From the NCBI RefSeq assembly GCF_014646255.1, contig NZ_BMNC01000010.1, positions 124,001-188,000 on the forward strand: a DNA stretch of 64,000 bases, read 5' to 3'. This stretch comes from Lentzea pudingi (GTDB lineage: Bacteria; Actinomycetota; Actinomycetes; Mycobacteriales; Pseudonocardiaceae). Shown in pieces: positions 53,681-61,409 of the stretch. Positions within the stretch are counted from its first letter, which is position 1, and every line of letters begins with the position of its first letter. The notes beneath the pieces were generated by a model. It made no database searches, had not been told where the DNA came from, and was given only the letters and a program-made list of their open reading frames with translations. The position numbers and the translations under genes are program-made.

Positions 53681-55177
53681 TTACGCCTTCGGAACCGTGA
53701 GGCTCGACGGTCCGAAGGTGACGGTTGAGCCGCGAGTCGATTCCGTGAGGTATCGCGGGTCGACCGTGTCGATCACCAGTGCGATCCGGTTGCCCGCGCC
53801 GACGTTCCACGCGGTCGGTTCGAGTTCCACGTCGAGCGTCTGCGTGCGGCCCGCGCCGGTCACCTTGACCGGCTTGTGCGTGATCAGCGCGCCCAGGCCG
53901 AGCGGGCCGACCTCGTACAGGTACGCGAACAACGTCGTCGTCTCCGCGCTCGGCGTGACCTGCAGCTGGAGCTTCGGCGTGCCGGCCAGCGTCGCGCCGC
54001 GCGGGTACTGCGGGCCGCTCCACACGCCCGCGACGTTGCGGTCGACGAACGGCAGGGACACCCCGGTCGGGATGTTCAGGAACCCTTGCAGCGCACCGGA
54101 GAGCAGGAGCGTGCCGCTGTCCGCGACCGTGCCCCAGCCCGCGTGGATCTTCCTCGGGTCGAGCCGCACGGTGTCCGCGTTGGCGTCGGGCCACGCGCCG
54201 AACGTCCGCCACGCGCCGCCGTTGTTGGGTTTGAGCCGCACCGGCTGCTCGGCGTCGATGCCGTTGGCCGTGCCCTTGACGTAGCGGTCGAACCAGCGGC
54301 CGACCGACTCCCAGATCTCGTTGGGCAGCCCCGCCGCGCCGAACAGCTCGGCGGTGGCGTGGTCACCCGGCGAGAGCATGAGCCGCTTCGGGCCCGTGAG
54401 CCTGCCGTAGAAGTCCGCGATCTGGCCCGGCGCGAAGATGCCGTCGTTCCAGGCGTTGCCGAGCATGATCGCGGTGCCGTTGGCGTTGATCTGGGCGATC
54501 TTGGATGCTGCCGAGCGCTCCGCGGAGATCGGCACGACCTCCCAGAACCTGCCGTCGCGGTAGGCGTCCTCGGCCTCGACGAGGACCGGGCCGGGACGTC
54601 CGGTGGCCTTGCCCGCCGCGAGCAGGACCTCGACGGCCTGCTTGTTCACGGTGCTGTTCGGGTAGAGCGAGCGGGCCAGGTCGGTCCACGTGCTCAGCGC
54701 CGCCGCGGCCTTGATGCGCCGGTCGCTCGCCGCCGCCAGCAGGGACTGCCCGGCGCCGTAGGAGATCCCGGCCGCGCCGACCTTGGTGCCGTCGGCGTGC
54801 GCGTTCGCGATGGCCCAGTCGATGACTTTGCTGACGTCACCGACGGTGTCGGGCCCGGCCACGTCGATCTGGCCGCCCGAGTCCCAGAAGCCGCGGCTCG
54901 TGTAGCTGACCACGACGTACCCGGACTCCTTGGCGAGCTTGGCCGCCGCGCCGACGTACTCGATGTTGGGAACCGACCAGCTGGACGGCATGACGAGCAG
55001 CGGGAACGGGCCGCCGCCCTGTCCAGTCGGCTCGACGACGAAGGCCTTCAGGACCGTGCCGCCGACACCGGGGATGGACCGGTACGAGATCTGGTGTCCC
55101 GGGGCCGCCGTGGCGGCGACCGGAGCACCGAGCAGGGTGGAGAGGAGTACCAGGACTAGAACAAGTGACCGTCGCAC
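53681..55177 (-). CDS. Secreted alpha/beta hydrolase, CocE/X-Pro dipeptidyl-peptidase-like
   Basis: 498 aa, exported by signal peptide MRRSLVLVLVLLSTLLGAPV, cleaved near ATAAPG. The alpha/beta-hydrolase core has nucleophile Ser in GISYGAG, oxyanion-type SYTSRGFWDSGGQ and His in SPGDHATAE. A C-terminal beta-jelly-roll as in Xaa-Pro dipeptidyl peptidases covers about 330-498 (LSGALQGFLNIPTGVSLPFV, LFAYLYEV, TLDVELEPTAWNVGAGNRIALVID). Substrate unknown: cocaine-esterase or acyl-amino hydrolysis are possible. AAGGAGG lies 6 nt before GTG 55177. An upstream operator-like site is at 55215-55257. Confidence 0.88.
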   Translation of the reverse strand: MRRSLVLVLVLLSTLLGAPVAATAAPGHQISYRSIPGVGGTVLKAFVVEPTGQGGGPFPLLVMPSSWSVPNIEYVGAAAKLAKESGYVVVSYTSRGFWDSGGQIDVAGPDTVGDVSKVIDWAIANAHADGTKVGAAGISYGAGQSLLAAASDRRIKAAAALSTWTDLARSLYPNSTVNKQAVEVLLAAGKATGRPGPVLVEAEDAYRDGRFWEVVPISAERSAASKIAQINANGTAIMLGNAWNDGIFAPGQIADFYGRLTGPKRLMLSPGDHATAELFGAAGLPNEIWESVGRWFDRYVKGTANGIDAEQPVRLKPNNGGAWRTFGAWPDANADTVRLDPRKIHAGWGTVADSGTLLLSGALQGFLNIPTGVSLPFVDRNVAGVWSGPQYPRGATLAGTPKLQLQVTPSAETTTLFAYLYEVGPLGLGALITHKPVKVTGAGRTQTLDVELEPTAWNVGAGNRIALVIDTVDPRYLTESTRGSTVTFGPSSLTVPKA

Positions 55178-55214
55178 TCTGGTCCTCCTTGACCATGACG
55201 TAGATCACACAGGG

Positions 55215-55257
55215 TTGCTACTGGGGAGTAAAGCAGGTTGCTACTCGTGGGTAGCAA
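55215..55257. promoter_or_regulatory. Two inverted-repeat operator candidates
   Basis: TTGCTAC (55238-55244) pairs with GTAGCAA (55251-55257) around a 6-bp centre, and a related site TACTGGGGAGTA (55219-55230) lies beside it. TACT-N4-AGTA palindromes are typical of TetR-family operators. The pair sits between the divergent hydrolase and FolP-like genes. Confidence 0.55.
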
Positions 55258-55293
55258 GAGGCTGTGAGCCAGGTCACCGTACTGGCAGGTGTC

Positions 55294-55299
55294 TACGCT
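55294..55299 (+). promoter_or_regulatory. -10 box (TACGCT), leaderless
   Basis: TACGCT ends 7 nt before GTG 55307 of the FolP-like mini-gene. Confidence 0.45.
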
Positions 55300-55306
55300 G
55301 GGTGGC

Positions 55307-55645
55307 GTGAACCGATTCCGCGTCACTGAGCTGCCGAAAGACCGCGTGCTGGTCGTTGCGCATCTGACCAGCGCGGACGCCCTGGCGCGGGCGATGGAGG
55401 CCGGTGCCGACGTCGTCGAGTTCGACGGCGAGCTGGAATTGCCGTCGCTGTCCGAGGCGTTGGAGGTGGTGACGATCCCCGACGGCGACGAGGACTTCAC
55501 GCTGGCGGCTGCCACAGTCGCTGCGATGTCCGGAGCACGCGCCGTTCGTGCGACTGACGTACGGCAGGCGAGGAAGGTCGTGGAGATGGTGGCGAGCGTG
55601 ACGGGGACCCGTCCGCCGGCCAGGGCGATGCGGGCGCTCGCCTGA
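55307..55645 (+). CDS. Truncated dihydropteroate-synthase-like protein (FolP2 remnant, 112 aa)
   Basis: 112 aa. GADVVEFDGELELPSL recalls the GADxIDVGGESTRP loop of dihydropteroate synthase, and the last third (AVRATDVRQARKVVEMV, then GTRPPARAMRAL) recalls its C-terminal GVRVHDV...GTRPPA segment. The pterin-binding and sulfa-site core between these is absent, so catalysis is not expected. In mycobacteria folP2, itself not a working synthase, precedes gpgS here. GTG 55307 is set by the TACGCT box; the upstream frame is not conserved. TGATG overlap couples it to gpgS. Confidence 0.7.
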   Translation: MNRFRVTELPKDRVLVVAHLTSADALARAMEAGADVVEFDGELELPSLSEALEVVTIPDGDEDFTLAAATVAAMSGARAVRATDVRQARKVVEMVASVTGTRPPARAMRALA

Positions 55646-56556
55646 TGCTGCCCTCCGTCGAAGCCTGGTTCGCCTCGCACACCTGGCAGCAGCCGTCCTG
55701 GACCGTCGAGGAACTGGTCGCGTCGAAGCGCGGCCGGACGGTGTCCGTGGTGCTGCCCGCGTTGAACGAGGAGGAGACCGTCGGGGCCGTGGTCTCCGTG
55801 GTCCGGCCGTTGCTCGGCACGCTCGTGGACGAGCTGGTGGTGATGGACTCCGGTTCCACCGACCGCACGGCCGAGGAGGCCGCCGCCGCCGGTGCGCGGG
55901 TGGTGCTGCGCGAGGACGTCGTGCCGTGGCTTCCGCCGTTGCCCGGCAAGGGAGAGGTGCTGTGGCGGTCGCTGGCCGCGACCTCCGGGGACCTGATCGT
56001 CTTCCTCGACTCCGACCTGGTGGACCCGGAGACCGCGTTCGTCACGGCGTTGCTGGGGCCGTTGCTGCTGGACGGCGGTGTGCACCTGGTGAAGGGGTTC
56101 TACCGGCGGCCGTTGCGGCTGGAGAGCTCCGGCGGTGGACGGGTGACCGAACTGGTGGCGCGGCCGTTGCTGAACACGTTGCGGCCCGAGCTTTCCGGTG
56201 TGGTGCAGCCACTGGGTGGCGAGTACGCGGCCACTAGGTCCTTTTTGGAGTCAGTGCCCTTCGCGGCCGGGTACGGCGTGGAGATCGGGTTGTTGCTGGA
56301 CGTGCACCGAATGCACGGGCTTTCCGCGCTGGCACAGGTGAATCTCGGTGTGCGCAAGCACCGGAACCGGTCGTTGCTGCAGCTCGGGGCGATGTCGTCG
56401 CAGATCATGGGGACGGCGCTGGCCCGGTGCGGGGTCGCTGCGGAGTCGGGGCCGTTGACGCAGTTCGTGCAGGTCGGCGGCGAGTGGCTACCCGACTCGA
56501 CCGACGTGCTCGTGGCCGACCGGCCGCCGATGATGCACGTGGTCGAACAGGGCTAG
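55645..56556 (+). CDS. gpgS: Glucosyl-3-phosphoglycerate synthase
   Basis: GT81 family enzyme (303 aa): transfers glucose from UDP-glucose to 3-phosphoglycerate, the first step of glucosylglycerate and methylglucose lipopolysaccharide synthesis. GT-A fold: VSVVLPALNEEETVG donor loop, MDSGSTDRTAEEA, metal-binding FLDSDLVDP (DxD), KGFYRRP, and GGEYAATRSFLESVPFAAGYGVEIGLL typical of GpgS. ATG 55645 lies in the preceding stop. The 3' end overlaps cydC convergently by 69 bp. Confidence 0.93.
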   Translation: MLPSVEAWFASHTWQQPSWTVEELVASKRGRTVSVVLPALNEEETVGAVVSVVRPLLGTLVDELVVMDSGSTDRTAEEAAAAGARVVLREDVVPWLPPLPGKGEVLWRSLAATSGDLIVFLDSDLVDPETAFVTALLGPLLLDGGVHLVKGFYRRPLRLESSGGGRVTELVARPLLNTLRPELSGVVQPLGGEYAATRSFLESVPFAAGYGVEIGLLLDVHRMHGLSALAQVNLGVRKHRNRSLLQLGAMSSQIMGTALARCGVAAESGPLTQFVQVGGEWLPDSTDVLVADRPPMMHVVEQG

Positions 56557-57789
56557 CTGCTCTTCGCGGTGCGTCACGACCAGGGCGGTGCCCTGGCAGT
56601 GGTCGAGGACCCTGGCGAGCACGCGGTCGGCCTGCTCCGGGTCCAGGCCTTCGGTGGGTTCGTCCAGGAGCAGGACCTCCGGGTTCGCCAGCACCGACCT
56701 GGTGAGGATCAGGCGTTGCCGCTGGCCGCCGGAGATCTCCTCGCCGCGTTCGCCGACGACCTGGTCCCAGTCGAGGTCCAGTTCGGCGATCTCGGCGGCA
56801 CGGTCGAGTTCTTCTTGTGTGGCATCGGGTTTCGCCAGCAGGACGTTCGTGCGGACCGTGGTGTGGAAGACGTGTGCGTCGGCCAGCGCGCCCTTGCTGG
56901 GTTCGAGTTCGCGGGCGAGGGCGTTGAGCAACGTGGTCTTGCCCGCGCCGCTCGGACCGACGATCGCCGTCTTGCCGTTGAGGCTCGGGGCTTGCGGGGT
57001 GTGCGCGGGCTCGGGTTCGTCGGTGGGTTCCGGCAGGGGCCTGGTGAGGGCGGCGAGCGGGATGGTGATCTCGAACGTGGCGACGGCGGCCATGATCAGC
57101 CAGGCGGGTTCGTGCTGGGCGAGCAGGAGCAGAGCCGTGCCGAACTGGACGGCGATCGCCAGCGGGGTCAGGTCATGCGTGCGTTCGGCGCGGGACAGCT
57201 CCCTCGCGGTTCTCGTGGCGGTGCGGAGTTTCTCGTCGAACAGACCGTAGGCGATGAGTTCTTCTTTGCTGTGGACCAGTTCCGTGGTTTGTTCGGTCAG
57301 CCTGGCGCGCAACGGGGTGAGGTCGCGCGGGTTGCGGATCGCGAGCCACGGGAGCAGGACGAGGTTGATCAGCAGGCCCGCGACCAGCGGCAGCGAGAAG
57401 CCCGATGCCGCTGTGACGACGGCGCCGACCAGGGCCGCGGTGATCCACGGGAGGGTGGCGCGGAGCCGGGTGTCGAGGTGCTGGTCGACGTTCGTGACGA
57501 TGCGGGTCAGGGCCGTGCCGGACGGGACGTGCCTGCGGTGCACGAGGTCGTCGTAGACCTTGCCGCGCAGTTCGACGGCCTCGCTGAGCACCGCTCTGTG
57601 GCTGGTCAGGCGTTCGAGGTAGCGCAGGGCGCCCTTGGCGAGCGCGAGGGTGCGGACCGCGACGATCGCCACGGTCAGCGCCTGCATCGGCGGGTGCTCG
57701 GCGGCGCGCATGACCAACCACGTGGCGGTGGCGGTGAGGCCGATGCCGGCCAGTTCGGCGAGGGTGCCGATGAGGATCGCGAGTCTCAT
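56488..57789 (-). CDS. cydC: ABC transporter CydC (heterodimeric thiol/heme exporter subunit)
   Basis: 433 aa, short of the usual 550. It has the transmembrane half from GIGLTATATWLVMRAAEHPP, then an NBD with Walker A GPSGAGKTT, signature ISGGQRQRL, Walker B LLLDEPTEGLDPEQ and H-loop VVTHRE. The stretch between Walker A and ADAHVFHTTVRTNVLLA is reduced by roughly 20 residues, and the Q-loop Gln position reads Ala (ADAHVF instead of QDAHVF). CydCD exports cysteine and glutathione-type thiols and is needed for cytochrome bd assembly. Fully open frame with a 4-bp ATGA overlap with cydD. Confidence 0.88.
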   Translation of the reverse strand: MRLAILIGTLAELAGIGLTATATWLVMRAAEHPPMQALTVAIVAVRTLALAKGALRYLERLTSHRAVLSEAVELRGKVYDDLVHRRHVPSGTALTRIVTNVDQHLDTRLRATLPWITAALVGAVVTAASGFSLPLVAGLLINLVLLPWLAIRNPRDLTPLRARLTEQTTELVHSKEELIAYGLFDEKLRTATRTARELSRAERTHDLTPLAIAVQFGTALLLLAQHEPAWLIMAAVATFEITIPLAALTRPLPEPTDEPEPAHTPQAPSLNGKTAIVGPSGAGKTTLLNALARELEPSKGALADAHVFHTTVRTNVLLAKPDATQEELDRAAEIAELDLDWDQVVGERGEEISGGQRQRLILTRSVLANPEVLLLDEPTEGLDPEQADRVLARVLDHCQGTALVVTHREEQLALFDHVHHRRPVGHEHVGRVG

Positions 57790-59135
57790 ACCCGGACCAC
57801 CCTGTCGACCTCGCCGAGCAGTGCCGGACGGTGCGCCACGATCACGGCCGTGCGTCCTCGGGTGAACTCACGTGTTGCTTCCAGCACAAGGGACTCCGTC
57901 TCCGCGTCGAGGTGTGCGGTCGGTTCGTCCAGCAGGAAGAGCCCTGCCTGACGCCGGTCCAGGGCGTTGGCCAGCGCGACCCGCTGCTGCTCGCCGGACG
58001 AGAGGTTCGCCGGGACGAGCGTGGGGCGTTGCGCCACCCACGACAGCGCGGCCAGCCATTGCCGCTGGTCGATGTCGTTCAGGTCGACGCCACCGACGGT
58101 GATGCGGCCGTGGTCGGGCCGCACAAAACCCAGCAACAGCCCCAGGATCGTGCTCTTGCCCGCGCCGCTCGGACCGATCAGCGCAATCCGGTCACCGGGC
58201 TGGATGCGCAGCGAGAAGTCGTTGAGGCTGCGCACGCTCACGCGGTCGAACACGATCTCGGCGTGGGCGAGGTCCGGTGGTGCCTGGCCTGTTGTGTCCT
58301 TGTGCGCAGGGACTTTCGCGAGCACCTCACGGCCCTGAGCGCTTGCGTGGTACTGCGCTCCGGCGGCGCGGAGTGGCAGAAAGGCTTCCGGGGCGAGGAA
58401 GAGCACGAGAAGTGCGGTGTGCAGCGGCACTCCGCCGTCGAACAGCCTGAGGCCCACCGGCACGGCGACGAGCGCGACCGACATCGTCGCGACCAGCTCC
58501 AGCACGAACGCGGACAGGAACGCGATCCGCAGCGCCGACATCGTCTCGGTCCTGTGCCGCGCGGCCAGCTCGCGGACGGTCGCCGACTGCGCCTCGGCCC
58601 GTCCGAACGCCCGCAGCGTGCCGATTCCCTTGACCACGTCGAGGAAGTGGCCGCCGAGCGTGGCCAGCGCGTCCCACTGACGGGCCGTGCGTTCACGGGT
58701 GTGGGCGCCGACCAGCGCGCCGAAGATCGGGATCAACGGCAGCGTCGCGAGGATCGTCAGGGCCGCGGTGAGGTCGGCGAACGCCAGCCTGATCACCACC
58801 GCGAGAGGCACGGCCACGGCGAGGACCTGCTGCGGCAGATACCCGACGACGTACGGCGTCACGTCGTGCACGCCCCGCGTGACCAGCGTGGCGACCTCGC
58901 CGGCCTTGGTGCCGGGCTCGCGCAGGAACGCCTCCCGCAGCCGTGTGCGAGTGCGTTCAGCGGCCCGGTGCGCCCACGCGCGGTGCAGCCACCACACCAG
59001 CACCCTGGCGCCGATCACCAGGCCCAGCAGGAGGAAACCCGTACCGCCGCTCAGCACCGACGCCAGGAGCTCGGCCTGCGCCAGCACCAGGAACGGGATC
59101 GGGATCAGCGCGAGGAGATGGCGACGATCGACCAT
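57786..59135 (-). CDS. cydD: ABC transporter CydD
   Basis: 449 aa. ATG 59135 begins MVDRRHLLALIPIPFLVLAQ, overlapping cydB by 31 bp. Membrane half includes FGALVGAHTRERTARQWDALATLGGHFLDVVKGIGTLRAFGRA in pieces typical of CydD. In the NBD, Walker A GPSGAGKST and Q-loop WVAQRPTLVPA are followed almost at once by the signature LSSGEQQRVALANAL: the approximately 45-residue helical segment between them is missing. Walker B FLLDEPTAHLD and H-loop VAHRP are intact. Partner CydC lacks a different part of its NBD. Confidence 0.87.
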   Translation of the reverse strand: MVDRRHLLALIPIPFLVLAQAELLASVLSGGTGFLLLGLVIGARVLVWWLHRAWAHRAAERTRTRLREAFLREPGTKAGEVATLVTRGVHDVTPYVVGYLPQQVLAVAVPLAVVIRLAFADLTAALTILATLPLIPIFGALVGAHTRERTARQWDALATLGGHFLDVVKGIGTLRAFGRAEAQSATVRELAARHRTETMSALRIAFLSAFVLELVATMSVALVAVPVGLRLFDGGVPLHTALLVLFLAPEAFLPLRAAGAQYHASAQGREVLAKVPAHKDTTGQAPPDLAHAEIVFDRVSVRSLNDFSLRIQPGDRIALIGPSGAGKSTILGLLLGFVRPDHGRITVGGVDLNDIDQRQWLAALSWVAQRPTLVPANLSSGEQQRVALANALDRRQAGLFLLDEPTAHLDAETESLVLEATREFTRGRTAVIVAHRPALLGEVDRVVRV

Positions 59136-59779
59136 TGCAGCACCACCACCAGCGGGATGATCGGGATCGCGACCCACGCGAGCAGGCTGAGGGTGTCGGA
59201 GTGGGCCATCAGGCCGGTGACGTCGATCGAGCTGAACGCCAGCGGGATCGGCAGCGCGCACAGTGCCGCGGTGACCGGGAACAGTTTCCAGCACCGGTTC
59301 TGGAACACCCAGCCGTGCACCGCGAACAGCACCGGCATGACGAACGCGACGGGCCACGGTGCTTCGAGCAGATGCGCCAGGAACAGCCCCCAGCCCACGG
59401 ACACCATCAACGCGCCCATGAACACCAGCCACCACCAGAGCCGCAGCTGCACGGCCGCCATGAACAGCACCAGCCCGGCCAGGAGCAGCGTGAACGTGCT
59501 GTGCGCGCCGGAGAGCAGCTCGCCTTCGAGTCGCGGGAACGCCGCGAACAGCACCCCGATGGCGGCGACCAGCCACACCTCGTTGCCCAGGAAGAACGGG
59601 TTCACGAGACGAGACGTCTCGTCTCGCGTGTGGGCATGAGGCAAGGTGAAGGGAATTCTGCGAGACGAGACGTCTCGTCTCGGCAGGGCCAGTAGCAGGC
59701 CCGAGCCGTAGTCGAAGCCGGCCAGCGCGAAGTACCCGACGGTGAGAACACCGAGCACGGTCAACCAAAGAGCTTCCAT
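59105..59779 (-). CDS. cydB: Cytochrome bd oxidase subunit II (compact, with palindrome-derived insert)
   Basis: 224 aa where about 330 is usual. MEALWLTVLGVLTVGYFALA starts with the family helix and GFDYGSG; GNEVWLVAAIGVLFAAFP follows. The loop between helices 1 and 2 contains residues 33-59, encoded by two copies of a 22-bp perfect palindrome and a 34-bp core (59605-59682). The C-terminal helices end with LSLLAWVAIPIIPLVVVLQW. Loops between helices are much shortened relative to typical CydB, but the frame is intact. ATG 59779 lies in the cydA stop (TGATG). Confidence 0.85.
   Translation of the reverse strand: MEALWLTVLGVLTVGYFALAGFDYGSGLLLALPRRDVSSRRIPFTLPHAHTRDETSRLVNPFFLGNEVWLVAAIGVLFAAFPRLEGELLSGAHSTFTLLLAGLVLFMAAVQLRLWWWLVFMGALMVSVGWGLFLAHLLEAPWPVAFVMPVLFAVHGWVFQNRCWKLFPVTAALCALPIPLAFSSIDVTGLMAHSDTLSLLAWVAIPIIPLVVVLQWSIVAISSR
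59605..59682. repeat. Palindromic element in the cydB coding sequence
   Basis: Two 22-bp perfect palindromes (core GAGACGAGACGTCTCGTCTC) at 59605-59626 and 59661-59682 flank a lower-GC 34-bp core. Total 78 bp, so reading frame is kept. The first copy met in the cydB direction is read as RRDVSSR, the second as RDETSRL, because the 56-bp spacing puts them in different frames. Confidence 0.9.
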
Positions 59780-60939
59780 CAGAGCGTCACCACCATCGGC
59801 GAAACGGGAGCCGGCGCCACGTCCGGTCCACGACGGACCGCACGTGCGATCAACGCCCAGTCCACACAGGTCAGCACCACGAACAGGAACGTGAACACGA
59901 CGAGCGACAACAGGATCTGTGAAGCGTCCACATGCGACACCGCGTCCTCGGTCCGCAACAGGCCGTAGATCAGCCACGGCTGACGCCCGATCTCCCGGAA
60001 CATCCACCCGAAGATCGCGGCGACGAACGGCAGCGGTATGCCGATCACCATGAGGTACAACGGAAAGCGCATCCGGATCACCGCGTCCTTAAAGAGCAAC
60101 GGCAGCGTGAGCCAGCTGACCGCCGTCAGCACCATGCCGATAATGATCATGAACCCGAGCGGTGCGCCGATCCACTGCGCCGCCTCGCTCTTGCCCGGCT
60201 GGTACCGCGCGATCACCGGGAACTGTGCGAACCCGGCGCCGATCAACGCCGGCGTGGCCAGGGCCGTCGTCACCACGCCCATCCGCAGAGACCGGCGGAA
60301 GAAGTCGGCCTCGGGTGTCCGCTTGATGAAGTGGTACGCCGAGACGCCGGTCAGGAACACGCCGCCGACCGTGATCGACGCGAAGACCACGTGCGTCAGC
60401 GCCGAGGTGAACGTCGGGTTGGTCAGCAACGCGCCGAAGTCGTCCAGTCGCAACACGTTCCCGTCGACCCGGTAGCCGACGGGGTGCTGCAGGAACCCGT
60501 TCGCCGCCATGATCCAGAACGCCGACGCGAACGCGGTCAGCGCCGTCAGGTAGAGCAACGCGAGGTGCAGCCAGCGGTTCAGCTTGCCCCAGCCGAAGAT
60601 CCACAGGCCGAGGAACGTCGACTCCAGGAAGAACGCGATCAGCGTCTCCAGCGCGAGCGGCGCGCCGAACACGTCGCCGGCGTAGGTCGAGAGGCCCGAC
60701 CAGTTCAGCCCGAACTGGAACTCCATCACGATGCCGGTGACGATTCCCAGCGCGTAGTTGATCACGTAGATCCGGCCCCAGAACCGGGTCATCCGCTCGT
60801 GCACGGGCAGTCCGGTGATCGTGAACCTCGTCTGCATGACCACCAGCAGCGTGACCAGGCCCAGCGTGAGCAGCACGAACAGGAAGTGGAACGACGTGGT
60901 CGTCGCGAACTGGAGGCGGGCGAGGTCTACTGCGCTCAT
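59779..60939 (-). CDS. cydA: Cytochrome bd oxidase subunit I without typical Q-loop
   Basis: 386 aa where 450-520 is usual. Heme ligand positions are visible: His in TTTSFHFLFVLLTLG, His in LTHVVFASITVGGVF, and a Met in APLGFMIIIGM. MEFQFGLNWS, GDVFGAPLALE, FFLESTFLGLW and FREIGRQPW are conserved. The quinol-binding Q-loop between helices 6 and 7 is cut to ARYQPGKSEAAQWIGAPL. A TACCTT box 7 nt before ATG 60939 suggests a leaderless start. It heads cydABDC (A-B by TGATG, then B-D 31 bp, D-C ATGA). Confidence 0.9.
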   Translation of the reverse strand: MSAVDLARLQFATTTSFHFLFVLLTLGLVTLLVVMQTRFTITGLPVHERMTRFWGRIYVINYALGIVTGIVMEFQFGLNWSGLSTYAGDVFGAPLALETLIAFFLESTFLGLWIFGWGKLNRWLHLALLYLTALTAFASAFWIMAANGFLQHPVGYRVDGNVLRLDDFGALLTNPTFTSALTHVVFASITVGGVFLTGVSAYHFIKRTPEADFFRRSLRMGVVTTALATPALIGAGFAQFPVIARYQPGKSEAAQWIGAPLGFMIIIGMVLTAVSWLTLPLLFKDAVIRMRFPLYLMVIGIPLPFVAAIFGWMFREIGRQPWLIYGLLRTEDAVSHVDASQILLSLVVFTFLFVVLTCVDWALIARAVRRGPDVAPAPVSPMVVTL

Positions 60940-60946
60940 GGCGCTG

Positions 60947-60952
60947 AAGGTA
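60947..60952 (-). promoter_or_regulatory. -10 box (TACCTT) of cydA, leaderless
   Basis: Minus-strand TACCTT lies 7 nt before ATG 60939. Confidence 0.45.
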
Positions 60953-61002
60953 TGTGTAGCGGACCTACTTATTAAGGCCTGAAAGCGCATCTCAGGGGGA
61001 TC

Positions 61003-61018
61003 TCAGGGCAGACCCTGA
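61003..61018. promoter_or_regulatory. Inverted repeat TCAGGG-CAGA-CCCTGA between cydA and padR
   Basis: Perfect 6-bp arms around CAGA, with a further TCTCAGGG at 60990 and TCAGGGG at 61028. It lies in the divergent region and is a candidate operator for the PadR regulator or for cydA control. Confidence 0.45.
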
Positions 61019-61056
61019 CCGAAGATTTCAGGGGTCACGCCGAGGGCCTGGATCCG

Positions 61057-61062
61057 TAGACT
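61057..61062 (+). promoter_or_regulatory. -10 box (TAGACT) of padR operon, leaderless
   Basis: TAGACT lies 8 nt before ATG 61071. Confidence 0.5.
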
Positions 61063-61070
61063 CGCTACCC

Positions 61071-61409
61071 ATGAAGCCCGACGCGATCCGCGGCCACCTA
61101 GACGCGTTGCTGCTGGCGACGCTCGACGGCAGGCAGTTGCACGGCTACGCGATCATCGAGGCGTTGCAGCAGGGCAGCGGGGGTGCGCTGGACCTCCCGA
61201 CGGGCACGGTCTACCCCGCGTTGAGAAGGCTGGAGCGGGCGGGGCACGTCACCAGCGACTGGAGCACGGTCGGTGGTCGCAAGCGCCGCACCTACAAGCT
61301 CACGCAGGCAGGACAGCGGGCGTTGAGCGCGGAACGCAACGCGTGGCGCGAGTTCACGACGGTCATCGACGGGGTGCTGGGAGGTGGTGGCACATGGGCG
61401 CAGACGTGA
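61071..61409 (+). CDS. PadR-family transcriptional regulator
   Basis: 112 aa. Winged helix LDALLLATLDGRQLHGYAIIEAL with the conserved Tyr, then TGTVYPALRRLERAGHVTSDW and the wing GGRKRRTYKLTQAGQRAL. The PadR class often represses neighbouring genes encoding membrane transport or stress functions; the next gene carries the HAAS (permease-prefix) fold commonly coupled to PadR regulators. It overlaps the next gene by 16 bp. Confidence 0.92.
   Translation: MKPDAIRGHLDALLLATLDGRQLHGYAIIEALQQGSGGALDLPTGTVYPALRRLERAGHVTSDWSTVGGRKRRTYKLTQAGQRALSAERNAWREFTTVIDGVLGGGGTWAQT

Noticed and set aside
56488..59135. cydC and cydD as pseudogenes because of their short ATPase domains
   Set aside because: Both frames are open end to end with G/C-rich third positions, overlapping starts and intact Walker and signature motifs.
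59605..59682. Transposon terminal repeats around cydB
   Set aside because: The palindromes flank only 34 bp, no transposase or target duplication is visible, and both lie inside an open coding frame.
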